A stretch of DNA of 64,000 nucleotides, taken from contig JAWZYU010000011.1 of the NCBI GenBank assembly GCA_038380435.1, forward strand, positions 77,869,501 through 77,933,500, written 5' to 3'. The position numbers were made by a program, and so were the translations under genes. This DNA is from Ryuthela nishihirai. Its lineage: Eukaryota > Arthropoda > Arachnida > Araneae > Heptathelidae. Shown piece after piece: positions 22,762 to 33,300 of the stretch (positions are counted from its first letter, which is position 1; each line of letters opens with the position of its first letter). A model generated the notes under the pieces. It was not told where the DNA came from, did no database searches, and saw only the letters and a list, made by a program, of their open reading frames with translations.

Positions 22762-23389
22762 CAATACTGTGCGAATTAGTTGGGACAAGCGAAGCCTGGA
22801 GAACCTCTTCGATCCGGCCACATCCAGCAATCCCGCAAACACCCACCCAAGGTCATGTTTTGGGGATGTTTCACAGCTTCCGGGCCACAGACACTTTACC
22901 CCATTGAAGGAATGACGGACAACAAAAAGTACATAGGCGTTCTGGAGGCGAAAATGGTCCTAACACTGCAGAAGCTGTTTTTTAACGGCGATGGGGTATT
23001 TCAACAGGATCTGACTCCATGCCACAATTCTAAGCTTGGTAAGAACTTCTTTACCCAGCAACATTTGAAGGTATTGGAGTGGCCAGAAAATTCACCTGAT
23101 CTAAACACCATTGGAAAATTGTGGGCTATTATTAAAGCGCTCATATCTAAGATGCATTGCACGATGGAAACCAAAATGATAGAAAGTGTCATGAAAGTGT
23201 GGTACCACGACCCTGAAGTGACGGAGATGTGTTGAAAGCTAGTGGTATCAATGGTTGAGAGTACGAAAGAGGTAATTAAAGCTAAGGGGGTCACATTCAT
23301 TATTAACTACACTATTAAACAAATAAATATTTTAGTTGTATCTTTGTTACAGCATTTTCTTATTGTCCCAACTAATTTGCACAGTACTG
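22762..23389 (+). mobile_element. Tc1-like transposon B, internally deleted
   Basis: Inverted ends CAATACTGTGCGAATTAGTT (left) and CAGTACTGTGCAAATTAGTT (right, read inward), flanked by TA (22760-22761 and 23390-23391). Removing it restores the RTE word CCTAGGTCT, which is a clean insertion footprint. At 628 bp it is about half the usual length: the left end is joined almost directly to the catalytic half. Confidence 0.92.
22780..23235 (+). pseudogene. Tc1-like transposase B, catalytic half only
   Basis: 151 open codons starting inside the catalytic domain: MFWGCFTASG, FQQDLTPCHNS (second catalytic Asp kept), then ENSPDLNTIGKLW, in which the catalytic Glu of NPIENLW is Gly. The DNA-binding half and the first Asp are deleted. 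Inactive. Confidence 0.88.
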
Positions 23390-23391
23390 TA

Positions 23392-26255
23392 GGTCTCCCC
23401 CTCTTTCTGAGGCCTTTAGGCACACTGTTCATAACCCTATTCGCCAATCAATAATTATTCATATGGGCAACATGGCCAAACCAACGAAGTCTCTCTCTGC
23501 ACAATATGCTGCTTAAAGGAGGTTGCAAACTCCTTTGCCTAACCTCATCATTAGTTACAAAGTTGAGCCACCTAATGCCCAAGATACTGCGTAAGCATCT
23601 GGAATCAAAAGTATCTAGTTTCCTGTTATCTTGTTTACAAAGTGTCCAAGTTTCACTACCATAACTAACCCTAGGAAGAACCAAACTATTATACAGTCCA
23701 ATTTTAGTCTTTAGGTGTATACACCTATTATTCCATACTCTCCATAGATTCTTAAACGTCCCGGCAGCAATCCCTATTCATCTGTTAATCTCATGCCGCA
23801 CATGACCATTAACTGTTACACAGCTCCCAAGGTAATTAAACTGTGACCCCTGCTCAAGGCTGCAACCATTCAGATTAACTTTATCACAGCCTGCCTGACC
23901 AATTTTCATCACTTTAGTTTTCTCTCTGTTTATAACCAAATCTACTCTACCACCAGTTTCATCAACAGCTCGAATGAAAGAGTTCATCTCATCAACATCA
24001 TTTGACAAAAGAGCTAAATCATCAGCATAATCTAAATCAGAAATTTTCGTACTCCAGTCCATTTAAGGCCAAAATCTTTCTCTTGAAGTGAATTTCGCAT
24101 AACATAACCAATAACCAAGCTGAGAAAAGGAGACAAAATGCACCCTTGTCGAACACCAGAAATAATGCTAAACCAATTGCTACAAGCCATACCAACTCTC
24201 ACACACGACTCAGTGTTACTATAGAGAGCTTTTATTATGTAAACTAACTGTCTGGTATACCATATGATCTCACAATCAACCATAACGTATGATGATCAAC
24301 AGAGTCGAAAGCATATTTCAAAGCAACAAAGCTAGCAACCAAAGGTGTCTGAAACTCTAAACATTTCTCAAGAATCTGCCTAAGTGAAAATATCTGATCA
24401 ACACATCCCCAACCACTTCTGAATACACATTGTTCGTCACGCAATTGACGGTCAACCAGATTCTTAATTCTATTAAGCGCAATCATGGAAAGTACCTTAC
24501 CTGGAACAGAGAGTAGGCTGATACCCCTATAGTTATCACAAGAATTGCTTTTTTGAAAATAGGGATAACAATAGCTCTGGTAAAATCCTTAGGAACCATG
24601 CCTTTATCATAAAAAATATTCAGAATTTCAGTCATCTAAATGGTAACTGAAACATTCCCAGCTCTAAGGATTTCGGTAGTAATTTCATCTACCCCTAGGG
24701 ATTTATGAAGTTTCAGTTTAGAAACAGCCAAAATAACTTCAAATTGTGTTATATGGCCAACATTAAAGCCACCAATGCATCTATCATCATTGCAAACAAT
24801 GGGAATAGAACTAACCCCATTGTTTAGAATATCACTGAAATGCTCAGCCCACCTAGCCATGACAGAATCCTCACCTTCTATAACCTTACCTTGTTTATCC
24901 TTCAATCCCTGTATACCTGTCCGTTTTCTACTACACAAAACATTAACTATCTGGTACAGCTCTCTGCTGTTGTGCTGTCTAACTGCTTCCTCGGCTTTGT
25001 CAGCCAAACCATCAAGCCAAAGATTCTTATCAGCAGCTAACTGATCTTTTACACGTTTATTAAGTTCTCTGTAATGCTTTCTATTAGTACTAGTAAGGTA
25101 TTGATTAAGGACATTCCTGCAGTTATTTCTTTCTGAAATAAGCTCAAGTGCCTTATCACTCAGATGAGTCTGTCTCTTCAGCTCCTTTTTTCCTAAAAGA
25201 GTACTGTTAGTGTCCAAAAAAGCCTGTTTAAAATGATCCCATTCTTCCTCAACTTCAGTAGTAAGCATACCATTACTGTCATAATGACTAAGTAACCTAT
25301 CATGGTAAGCTTTGGCTGTAACTGGGTCTCTCAGAGCTTCATTATTAAAAGAAAATTTTTTAACCCTAGCACAACACTTTTTAAGTTTAAGTTGCAAGAC
25401 ACTTTTAACAAGGTAATGGTCAGATCCAATTTCAGCTCCTCTATATGACCTGGTATTCCTAACAGAACTAGCCCATTTGCTGTTAATTAATATATAATCA
25501 ATCATATTCTTATGCAGGCCATCGGGTGAAACCCATGTGTATTTATGTATGTCGCAGTGTTTGTAATAAGTGTTAGTTATTCTGAATCCATTGAGTTTAC
25601 TTACCTGTATAAGACGTTGCCCATCGCCATTGCAGCTACCAATACCAAAAGGGCCTATTACTCCTCCCCAAAGGTCAGAGTCAGTACCAAGTTTGGCATG
25701 GAAGTCACCTAGAACAAGGGTAATATCTCCTTTCTTGACAGAATTCAAAATATCCTGAAGTTGTCCGTAAAACCTCTCCTTCTCATCTTCATTGGCATCC
25801 TCAGTGGGAGCATAACAGCGATAACATTCAAGTCTAATGCTTGTCTGAAATTTTGTTGTAAGGAACCTTATATTAATGCACCCATCTCCTAGAAGAGCAT
25901 CACTAGCACGTCTTCTGAGAAGCAGACCCACGCCTTGGTTATGCTTATTGTCGTCCCTCCCTGAAAAGAGAAATTTAAGATTATTTTTAAGAAGCTGACC
26001 TTTATCTGTCCATCTGGTCTCTTGCAAGCCGAGAATATCTAAATTATAATGGTGGAATTCTTGTGAGGACATCAAGAGAAAAAGCTCTGTGCAGAGTCCT
26101 CACATTCCAACTACCTATGGAGAGAAAATGGTTAGTGGGATGTTTAAAAAAACTATGTTTATTGAGAGAGGAAATGCCGACAATATCAAACAGCTTCCTA
26201 ATCGCACACATGGGTCAATGATCCGTTTCCCCACTACTAAAGGCTGAAACCATCT
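23392..26255 (-). pseudogene. RTE ORF: endonuclease + reverse transcriptase (copy 2)
   Basis: The longest intact stretch (24636-26075, 479 codons) carries most of the endonuclease (LGLQETRW, GDFHAKLGTD with the Asn changed to His, MIDYILINSKWASS, GSDHYLV) and the linker. The RT follows in 24244-24486, 24032-24283 and 23778-24062, the last with DLDYADDLALLSND, so the catalytic YADD is kept. The C-terminal domain continues at 23448-23684 up to the Tc1-B insertion. Frame breaks occur near 26080, 24640, 24260 and 24050. Not functional, but the best-preserved endonuclease-linker frame in the window. Confidence 0.85.
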
Positions 26256-26790
26256 ACACTGGAAGACTTCCCCAATGTAGAATTTGACGATGCTAGTAGA
26301 AGCAAAGAGTTCAGGTGCCTCCGATGACCTCTGGTCAGGATTATTGAGCAGCTGATAAACATATCCTGTGAATCTATTCACTTGGGGCTGTCAACCCACA
26401 AACAAACCGAAAACACAGCGGAAGATTTTCCCTCCACAGTAGCCCACCAGTGCAATAAATTCAGGATCCATAATTAAGCTCAGAGCCATATATCAGTCCA
26501 ATCCAGTAGGTTTATTAGGTCAGCACCAGGACCCTGTGTGGTTGACCACTCTTCAGCAGGGTAGAAAACAAAAGAAAAGTAGCCATAGTTGTCCAGATCA
26601 CTAATCTGGCAGCCCTCCCCTTCCGTTCACTTCCACAAGAGAGTATCTCTTTTGAAAGGTACTAACGGTCAGCACCACGAGAAGGCGGGGTTGGACATTA
26701 GGTGCTAGTCCTGGCCGGTTTTATGCATCATCACAGGGGATTGGTGCATAGCTCTCCTTCCAGTGACTACCTAGCTACCATTTACAGACC

Positions 26791-27181
26791 ATCTCTATCA
26801 TACAGCTAAAATTATCAAAATTTAACGTAACCTGGGTGTTGCATTTGTGCTTTTAATTGCTCTAATATTACATGGAAGCCCCTGAAAGTCAGGTTTTCTG
26901 CATTATGGTTTGAATCCTGAAATGAAATTTGTCACAAGAGTGCGTTTTTTATTTTTTTTTGTTGTCCATATACCTTCCTGGCTGGACTATAGACAATTAT
27001 TTTTTCATTTTTTAAGTGAAATGTAGTTCTAATCTGGCAATCTGTCGTAAATGTTTACACTTATACTATATTGAAAATTAAAAGTTTGCGTAGTTCGTAG
27101 TCTGTGCAGGAAAAGGAGTATTAAAAATCCAAAGACCTGTAAATAAGAAAGTGTAAAAATAAACTATTAATGCTCTGGAAA
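26791..27181 (+). promoter_or_regulatory. Likely promoter/5'UTR of the GPR107-like gene
   Basis: The 391 bp between the RTE copy 2 5' end and the exon 1 ATG must contain the start region if there is no upstream non-coding exon. It is AT-rich. I see no TATA box at a convincing distance and no clear initiator. An upstream non-coding exon is equally possible. Confidence 0.3.
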
Positions 27182-27268
27182 ATGTCAAAATTTATACATA
27201 TATTTGCTTGTCAACTATTAATACTAATACTAGTTGTTGATGCAAGGAAACACCATCTTAACTTAGAG
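27182..27268 (+). CDS. GPR107: GPR107/GPR108-like protein, exon 1 (signal peptide)
   Basis: First coding exon of a host gene. The 29 codons run from an ATG through a short basic start and a strongly hydrophobic stretch (Leu/Ile/Val-rich, about residues 9-20), which is a signal peptide. They end in RKHHLNLE, directly followed by a GTAAGT donor at 27269. In the GPR107/GPR108/LU7TM family the mature protein starts with a similar HHL-x-L segment just before KDDVR, and exon 2 supplies that continuation in the same phase (0). The family are Golgi/endosomal seven-transmembrane proteins with a luminal N-terminal domain. The start is the only ATG that gives a signal peptide in frame. The 5' end of an antisense RTE element lies about 390 bp upstream, and I see no clear TATA box. 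GPR107 and GPR108 cannot be told apart from 82 residues. Confidence 0.72.
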
Positions 27269-27402
27269 GTAAGTAACACTGTTATTACTTAAATGCTTTT
27301 ATTATAAGTCGGATAGTAAAAAATGCTCAGATTGCGGAGAGTAGTTAATGCCAAATTGTAGCAATTTAATCACCGAAATCAAATAATCGTTATTATAAGA
27401 AT

Positions 27403-27661
27403 TGTTATGGGAGAAAAAACAGGATGAACTTTGTTAATTGATTGATTATTTTCATGAATAGGCACCTATATTTGCTGTATTGAAGTTCACACATAACGTC
27501 GCCATCCTCTTTTCTAACTCAACGTAAACGTTGTTCCTTGACGGAACGCTCGACTTCCGGACTCCTAACGGTGACTGATTGCAACGAAAAACGTTTTTTC
27601 CATTACGAATTATAGAAATTTGGGGCAGTAGTGGGTTAGCCTGCAGTTCATGGTTACAACA
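27403..27661 (+). mobile_element. LTR with adjacent primer-binding site (truncated LTR retroelement)
   Basis: A 259-bp segment begins TGTTATGGG and ends GGTTACAACA. The inverted ends TGTT…AACA are typical of LTRs. It is followed without a gap by TGGTGCCCCGTGAAG, which has the TGG start expected of a tRNA primer-binding site. No gag, pol or second LTR is seen downstream. I cannot name the superfamily. Confidence 0.45.
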
Positions 27662-27883
27662 TGGTGCCCCGTGAAGAAGCGTAACGTAAGTAAATGGTGT
27701 GTGGATAAACGGAACGTAACTTGAGAATAAGTGAATAAACTCAATTTAAGAAAGTAATGTATCATAGAATGTTTAGCGGTTTTTGCAGAATTGAATGGTT
27801 TGAATTTTATGCATACTGCAAATTGAAAATGGATAATTATTTAGAAAAGTAGCAGCACTGCACTTTAGTTCACGGGAGCATTT

Positions 27884-28115
27884 TGGCAGTAGTACAGATC
27901 GCGGACCTCAGCCGCCATTTTGTTTTTGACACAACGTAACAAAACAGCCCTTTTAGTTGATTCCCACAACCCCCGAAACCCTAACCCAAACAGCGGTTTG
28001 GCAGTAGTACAGATCGCGGGCTCAGCCGCCATTTTGTTTTTGACGCAACGTAACAAAACGGCCCTTTTAGTTGATTTCCACAACCCCCAAGACTGTAACC
28101 CAAACAGGGGTTTCT
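27884..28115. repeat. Two-unit tandem duplication, about 115 bp each
   Basis: GGCAGTAGTACAGATCGCGG…CAGCCGCCATTTTG…ACAACCCC…CCCAAACAG occurs twice, end to end, with about 90% identity by eye. Each unit has a GCCGCCATTTT word, which matches the YY1 consensus. It may be leader sequence of the adjoining LTR element. Confidence 0.8.
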
Positions 28116-28360
28116 AGAAAAACGATTGTTTCTTTACATTACCATAGTAATGAAAAATCCGAGTTTATGTCAAACGCAAAGTACCGTTACCATGGTAATG
28201 GTAACCATAAAATCATTCAATATAAACATAAAAACTAGTAATTTAAAAAAAGTTATATTTTTCTAGGGGGGGGGGGGGTGAAACTTTCTAGGTGAGTTTA
28301 GCGGAGGGGATGCCTTCCCGAAATTGCACTCTCACATGACAGCTGATTTCCATAGCAAGG
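28116..28360. other. Unassigned DNA with a G-run
   Basis: Contains repeated CCATGGTAATGG-type words and a G12 run near 28267. No gene recognised. Confidence 0.5.
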
Positions 28361-28741
28361 AGGGGTGGGGGTGGCTCAGTCGGTAGCGCGCTAGGCTCGT
28401 AATCTGTAGTTCCCAGGTTCGAGTCCCAGCTGGGTCAGCATTGAGAGTTATCTCCGCAAAATTCCCCGCCCTGCCCACTGTCAGTAGGGGACACCAATGG
28501 GTTTGGCAAAGGCCACTGCCCGTCGGATGGGACGTTAAGACGTGGCCCCGTGTGTGGGAGAGCCATACCCTGTGCACGTTAAAGAACACGCTGGATGGCC
28601 TTGACGGGAGGCTACCATCTGTCTCCCAACAGCTGTTCCAGTGGGTCCCCTCCCCCAACCTTCTCTGAGCCTTCGGGGTCCATGTGACCTGGCCATTTAG
28701 CCCGTGGTGTGCAAAAAAGTGCCGCTCAGAGGTAAAACAAC
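28361..28741 (+). repeat. SINE2 with intact tRNA(Met)-like head
   Basis: GTGGCTCAGTCGGTAGCGCG (A box) and GGTTCGAGTCCC (B box) with a CGT/CAT-type anticodon loop (other copies read CTCATAATC, as in elongator tRNA-Met), then the body to TGCCGCTCAGAGG. The tail breaks off at 28741 into a Tc1 fragment. Confidence 0.9.
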
Positions 28742-28883
28742 CAAAGATATGCGCGCTTTAATAATGGCCCACAAATTTTCAGTGGGGTTTAGATCAGGTA
28801 AATTTCCTGGCCACCCCAATACCTTCAAATGTTGCTGGGTAAAGAAGCTCTTAGCAAGATTAGAATTGTGGCATGGAGTCATT
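28742..28883 (-). mobile_element. Tc1-B-family transposase fragment
   Basis: Minus-strand reading MTPCHNSNLAKSFFTQQHLK…NLPDLNPTENLWAIIKARIS is closely similar to the catalytic end of Tc1-B (22780-23235), and it keeps the Glu that Tc1-B has lost. Neither end is a transposon terminus. Confidence 0.85.
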
Positions 28884-28944
28884 GCCGCTCAGAGGTGAAA
28901 CAACCCAACCCATATTAAAAAGTTTTCAGGAGCAACCTCGGAAG
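28884..28944 (+). repeat. SINE2 tail joined to a foldback-element fragment
   Basis: TGCCGCTCAGAGGTGAAACA (SINE2 tail) followed by a 34-base segment (28911-28944) identical to 38942-38975, where the same SINE2 tail is joined to the inverted-repeat element. The two share the insertion junction. Confidence 0.85.
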
Positions 28945-29240
28945 GCGAGTTTCATTTCTGTTGGCTTGTACCATACGGGGTAGCATTTGCTCGCCTGTAG
29001 CATTTATGAGCTGTGGTCAGCCCCATACCTTGCTGGTGGGTCGTGGTTTTTCTCTCCTCGGACCACTTTTCGAAGGTACTAACTACAGCTGACCATTAGC
29101 ACATTTACAAGGCTTGCGGTCCCAAAAATGCTCTGCCACAGTCGTCTGGCCATTACAATTTGGCCTTTGTCAAACTCACTTAAGTCCGCTGCCATTCCCA
29201 TCTGAAGAAGAAGAATAACGTTGATTAACAGAGCTCAGTA
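28945..29240 (-). mobile_element. Tc1-A-family fragment (5' region and N-terminus)
   Basis: Closely matches 17280-17571 of Tc1-A (leader and start of the transposase, ATG at about 29198-29200). It is followed by the same TCAGGTGTTATTTA and the same truncated SINE2 as in Tc1-A. The left end is an abrupt junction. Confidence 0.88.
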
Positions 29241-29254
29241 TCAGGTGTTATTTA

Positions 29255-29517
29255 TGCCCACGGTCAGTAGGGGACACCGATGGGCTTGGAAAGGCCGCTG
29301 TCCGTCGGATGGGATGTTAAGCCGTGGCCCCGTGTACAGGAGAGGTATACCCTGTGCACCTTATGGCCTTGACGGGATGCTACCATCTGTCTCCCAACAG
29401 CTGTTCCAGTGGGTCCCCTCCCCCAACCTTCTCTGAGCCTTCGGGGTCCATGTGACCTGGCCATTTAGCCCATGGTGTGCAAAAAAATGTGCCGCTCAGA
29501 GGTAAAACAACCCACCC
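29255..29517 (+). repeat. SINE2, 5'-truncated at the same base as the Tc1-A copy
   Basis: Starts TGCCCACGGTCAGTAGG exactly as at 17586 and ends AAAACAACCCACCCC. The second target-site copy is missing; SINE3 sequence follows instead. Confidence 0.9.
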
Positions 29518-29620
29518 CAAGGTTCATATCCCACTCAGCTCAAGACATTTTTTCCTCTAAAGTTGAATTGACTTCGAAGTGGTAATTTATTAGTGACTTT
29601 GTGTTTATTGGCCACCTAGA
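29518..29620 (+). repeat. SINE3 tail fragment
   Basis: GGTTCATATCCCACTCAGCTCAAGACA…TCTAAAGTTGAATTGACTTCGAAGTG corresponds to the B box and body of the SINE3 copy at 41690-41818. Confidence 0.75.
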
Positions 29621-29650
29621 TAGCTGTAGCATCCTTAGGAGGTAGACAAG

Positions 29651-29852
29651 CAGTCGCTCAAAAAAATATCTGAATGTTGATTACAGAATTCAGAAAAAAT
29701 ATCTGGAAACGATTTTTTTTAGAAATTAGTGATCTGGCAACCTTCGTGTACAGTACATGAAGGTTGCCAAATCACTAATTTCTAAAAAAATTAGATATTT
29801 TTTCTGAATTCTGTAATCAACCATAGTGTTCGGATATTTTTTTGAGCGACTG
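29651..29852. mobile_element. Foldback MITE, about 202 bp
   Basis: Almost entirely two inverted arms with ends CAGTCGCTCAAAAAAATATC. The arms share TTGATTACAGAATTCAGAAA and TTTAGAAATTAGTGAT, with a short central loop near 29745-29757. The CAGT…GCTCAAAA ends fit Tc1/mariner-type MITEs. TA follows the right end, but the left flank is AG, so a TA duplication is not intact. Confidence 0.8.
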
Positions 29853-30310
29853 TACCCTTCTGCACACATGAGCGACTCGAAAAGAATCTAGCCCTGACGG
29901 GTCTACAATTTTTATCTTCATCACATTTCTCTATTAAATGCATATTTTAGATGTTACAGAGCAGAGATAACCAAGCAGTCGATCGCATTGCTGCCAGTTT
30001 TCGGTGGAAAAGATTTTAATTAATGTAACAATGTCATGTTAATATGTTTGATGCTAAATTTTATTTTATGCTTAACTGGTCAAGCAGTATTGAATCATTA
30101 TTATGTATGTACTATGGTTGATTGCAAAACGTTTTCTGTCTTAATAGTCGATTGCAGAATCTAAAAGTTTAGTCCTCCCTGTTATAGAGCTTCATAGTTA
30201 GATTACCATTGAAATAACATGGAAAGATAATGCTATAGCTTTCTTTGAGCATAATATTGTTACTACCATTTTAAAATTTTTCACTAATTCAAACATTATG
30301 TTACTTTAAT
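29853..30310. other. Unassigned AT-rich DNA
   Basis: No coding content or repeat family recognised. Confidence 0.5.
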
Positions 30311-33300
30311 ATCCGACCCCGCCTTCTCGTGGTGCATGCCGTTAGTACCTTTCAAAAGAGATATTCTCTTTTGGAAGGGAACGGAAGGGGAGGGCTGCCA
30401 GTTCAGTATGGCCTACTGATCTGGTCATCTATGGCCACTTTTTTCTTTTTTTTCAACCCTGCTGAGGAGTGGTCAACTTCACAGGGTCCTGGTGCTGACC
30501 ATTTATACCTACTAGACTGGACTTGTTTATGGATTTGAGCTTGATTATGGATCCTGGTTTGCTGCACTGGTGGGCCTCTGTTGAGGGAGAATCTGCTGCT
30601 GTGTTTTCTGTTTGCTTCTGGGTTGCCAGCCCTAAGTGAACAGAGGCATGGGATACCTTATATCAGCTGGTGGATAATTCTAATCAGAGGCCATCGCAGG
30701 TACCTGAACCTTACTTAGCTAGTTGGGCATCGTCAAGCCTAAACTGGAGTAATGTATCTCAGGTAGTCCATATGGCTCTTGAAAAAGTCCACTTGAAAAG
30801 GTGGTGCCTGAAGTTCCTACCAGCATCGGTGACTTCAGTCTTTAGCGGAGGAGGAACAGGTCTTTGCCCCATGCCTGCGATCAGGGGGCTGTTTGATATT
30901 GTTGGCCCTACCAATCTCAATAAACCTAATTTCTTTAAAAATCCTACTAATCATTTTCTCTCTGCAGGAACATGGAACGTGAGGACATTACATAGAGATT
31001 ATTCTCTTGATGTCCTCATGCAGGAATTCCAGCGCTATAACCTAGATATTCTAGGCTTGCAAGAGACCAGATGGACAGGTAAAGGTGAGATACTTAAAAA
31101 TAACTTTAAATTTCTCTTTACAGGGCGGGAGGATGGAAAGCATCACCAAGGCGTGGGTCTGCTGCTCAGCAGACATGCTAGTGATGCTCTTCTAGGATAT
31201 GAGTGCATTAATGAAAGGTTTCTTAGAGCAAAATTTCAGACAAGCATTAAAGACTTGAATGTTATCTGCTGTTATGCCCCCACTGAGGATGCTGATGAGG
31301 ATGAGAAGGATAGGTTTTACGAACAACTTCAGGATATTTTAAATTCTGTCAAGAAAGGAGATATTACCCTTGTTCTAGGTGACTTCAATGCCAAAGTTGG
31401 TACTGATCTTTGGGGAGGGGTGATAGGCCCTTTTGGTATTGGTAGCTGCAATGGCAATGGGCAACGTCTCCTGCAGGTAAGTAAACTCAATGGTTTCAGA
31501 ATAACTAACACATATTACAAACACTGCGACATACATAAATACACATGGGTTTCACCTGATCGGCTGCATAGGAATATGATTGATTATATATTAATTAACA
31601 GCAAATGGGCTAGTTCTGTTAGAAATACCGGAGCATATAGGGGAGCTGAAATTGGATCTGACCATTACCTTGTTAAAAGTGTCTTGCAACTTAAACTTAA
31701 AAAGTGTTGTGCTAGGGTTAAGAAATTTACCTTTAATACTGAAGCTCTGAAAGACCCAGTTATAGCTAAAGCTTACCATGATAGGTTACTTAGTCATTAT
31801 GATGACAGTCATGGTTTGCTTAATAGTGAAGTTGAGGAAGAATGGGGCCATTTTAAACAGGCTTTTTTGGAAACTAACAGTACTCTTTTAGGAGAAAAGG
31901 AGCAGAGGAGGCAGAATTATTTATGTGATAAGGCACTTGAGCTTATTTCAGAAAGAAGGAACTGCAGGAATGTCCTTAATTAATACCCTACTAGTCCTAA
32001 TAGAAAGGATTACAGAGAGCTTAATAAACGTGTAAAGGATCAGTTAGCTGCTGATAAGAATCTTTGGCTTGATGGTTTGGCTGACACAGCCGAGGAAGCA
32101 GTTAGACAGCACAACAGCAGAGAGCTGTACCAGATAGTTAATGTTTTATGTGGTAGAAAACGGACAGGCATAAAAGGATTGCAGGATAAACAAGGTAAGG
32201 TTATAGAAGGGGAGGATTCTGTCATGGCTAGGTGGGCTGAGCATTTCAGTGATATTCTAAACAATGTGGTTAGTTCTACTCCCATTGTTTGTAATGATGA
32301 TAGATGCATTGGCAGCTTTAATGTTGGCCCTATAACACAATCTGAAGTTATTTTGGCTATCTCTAAACTTAAACTTCATAAATCTCCAGGGGTAGATGAA
32401 ATTACTATAGAAATGCTCAGAGCTGGGAATGTTTCGGTTACCACTTGGATGACTGAAATTTTGAATTGTCTCTTATGATAAAGGCATGGTTCCTAAAGGT
32501 TTTACCAGAGCTATTATTATCCCTATTTTCTAAAAAGGTGATAGCAGTTCTTGTGATAACTATAGGGGTATCAGCCTACTCTCTGTTCCAGGTGGTTCTT
32601 TCCATGATTGTGCTTAATAGAATTAAGAATCTGGTTGACAGGCAATTGCGTGATGAGCAATGTGGATTCAGAAGTGGTAGGGGATGTGTGGATCAGATAT
32701 TTTCACTTAGGCAGATTCTTGAGAAATGTTTAGAGTTTCAGAAACCTTTAGTTGCTAGCTTTGTTGATTTCAAAAAGGCTTTCGACTCTGTTGATTGTCA
32801 TAATTTGTGGTTGATTGTGAAATCATATGGTATACCAGACAAGTTAGTTAACATAATGAAAGCTCTCTATAATAACCCTGAGTCATGTGTGAGAGTTGGT
32901 AAGGCTTGTATCAATTGGTTTAGCATTACTTCTGGTGTTCGACAAGGGTGCATTTTGTCTCCTTTTCTCTTTAGTGTGGTTGTTGATTATGTTATGTGAA
33001 ATTCACTTCAAGGGAAAAATTTTGGCCTTAAATGGGCTGGAGATACGAAAATTTCTGATTTAGATTATGCTGATGATTTAGCCCTTTTTGCAAATGATGT
33101 TGATGAGATGAACTCTTTCATTCGAGCTGTTGATGAGACTGGTAGTAGATTAGGTTTGATTGTAAACAGAGAGAAAACTAAAGTGATGAAAATTGGTCAC
33201 GCAGGCTGTGATTCAGTTAAACTGAATTTTTGCAGTCTTGAGCAGGTGTCACAGTTTAATTATCTTGGGAGCTATGTAACTGATACTGGTGATGTGCGGC

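Larger units (their letters stand above)
22733..26790 (-). mobile_element. RTE-type LINE, copy 2, 3' end lost, carries Tc1-B
   Basis: 5' end GGTCTGTAAATGGTAGC at 26790. It runs on the minus strand to 22733, where it stops abruptly against the minisatellite without the last roughly 130 bp and (GAT)n tail of the family. A Tc1-like element at 22762-23389 sits in its C-terminal coding part. The 5' end lies about 390 bp upstream of and divergent from the GPR107-like start codon. Confidence 0.87.

Noticed and set aside
22458..22779. Three overlapping open frames rich in SFYR/SIE repeats
   Set aside because: All come from the minisatellite read in different frames; no independent coding evidence.
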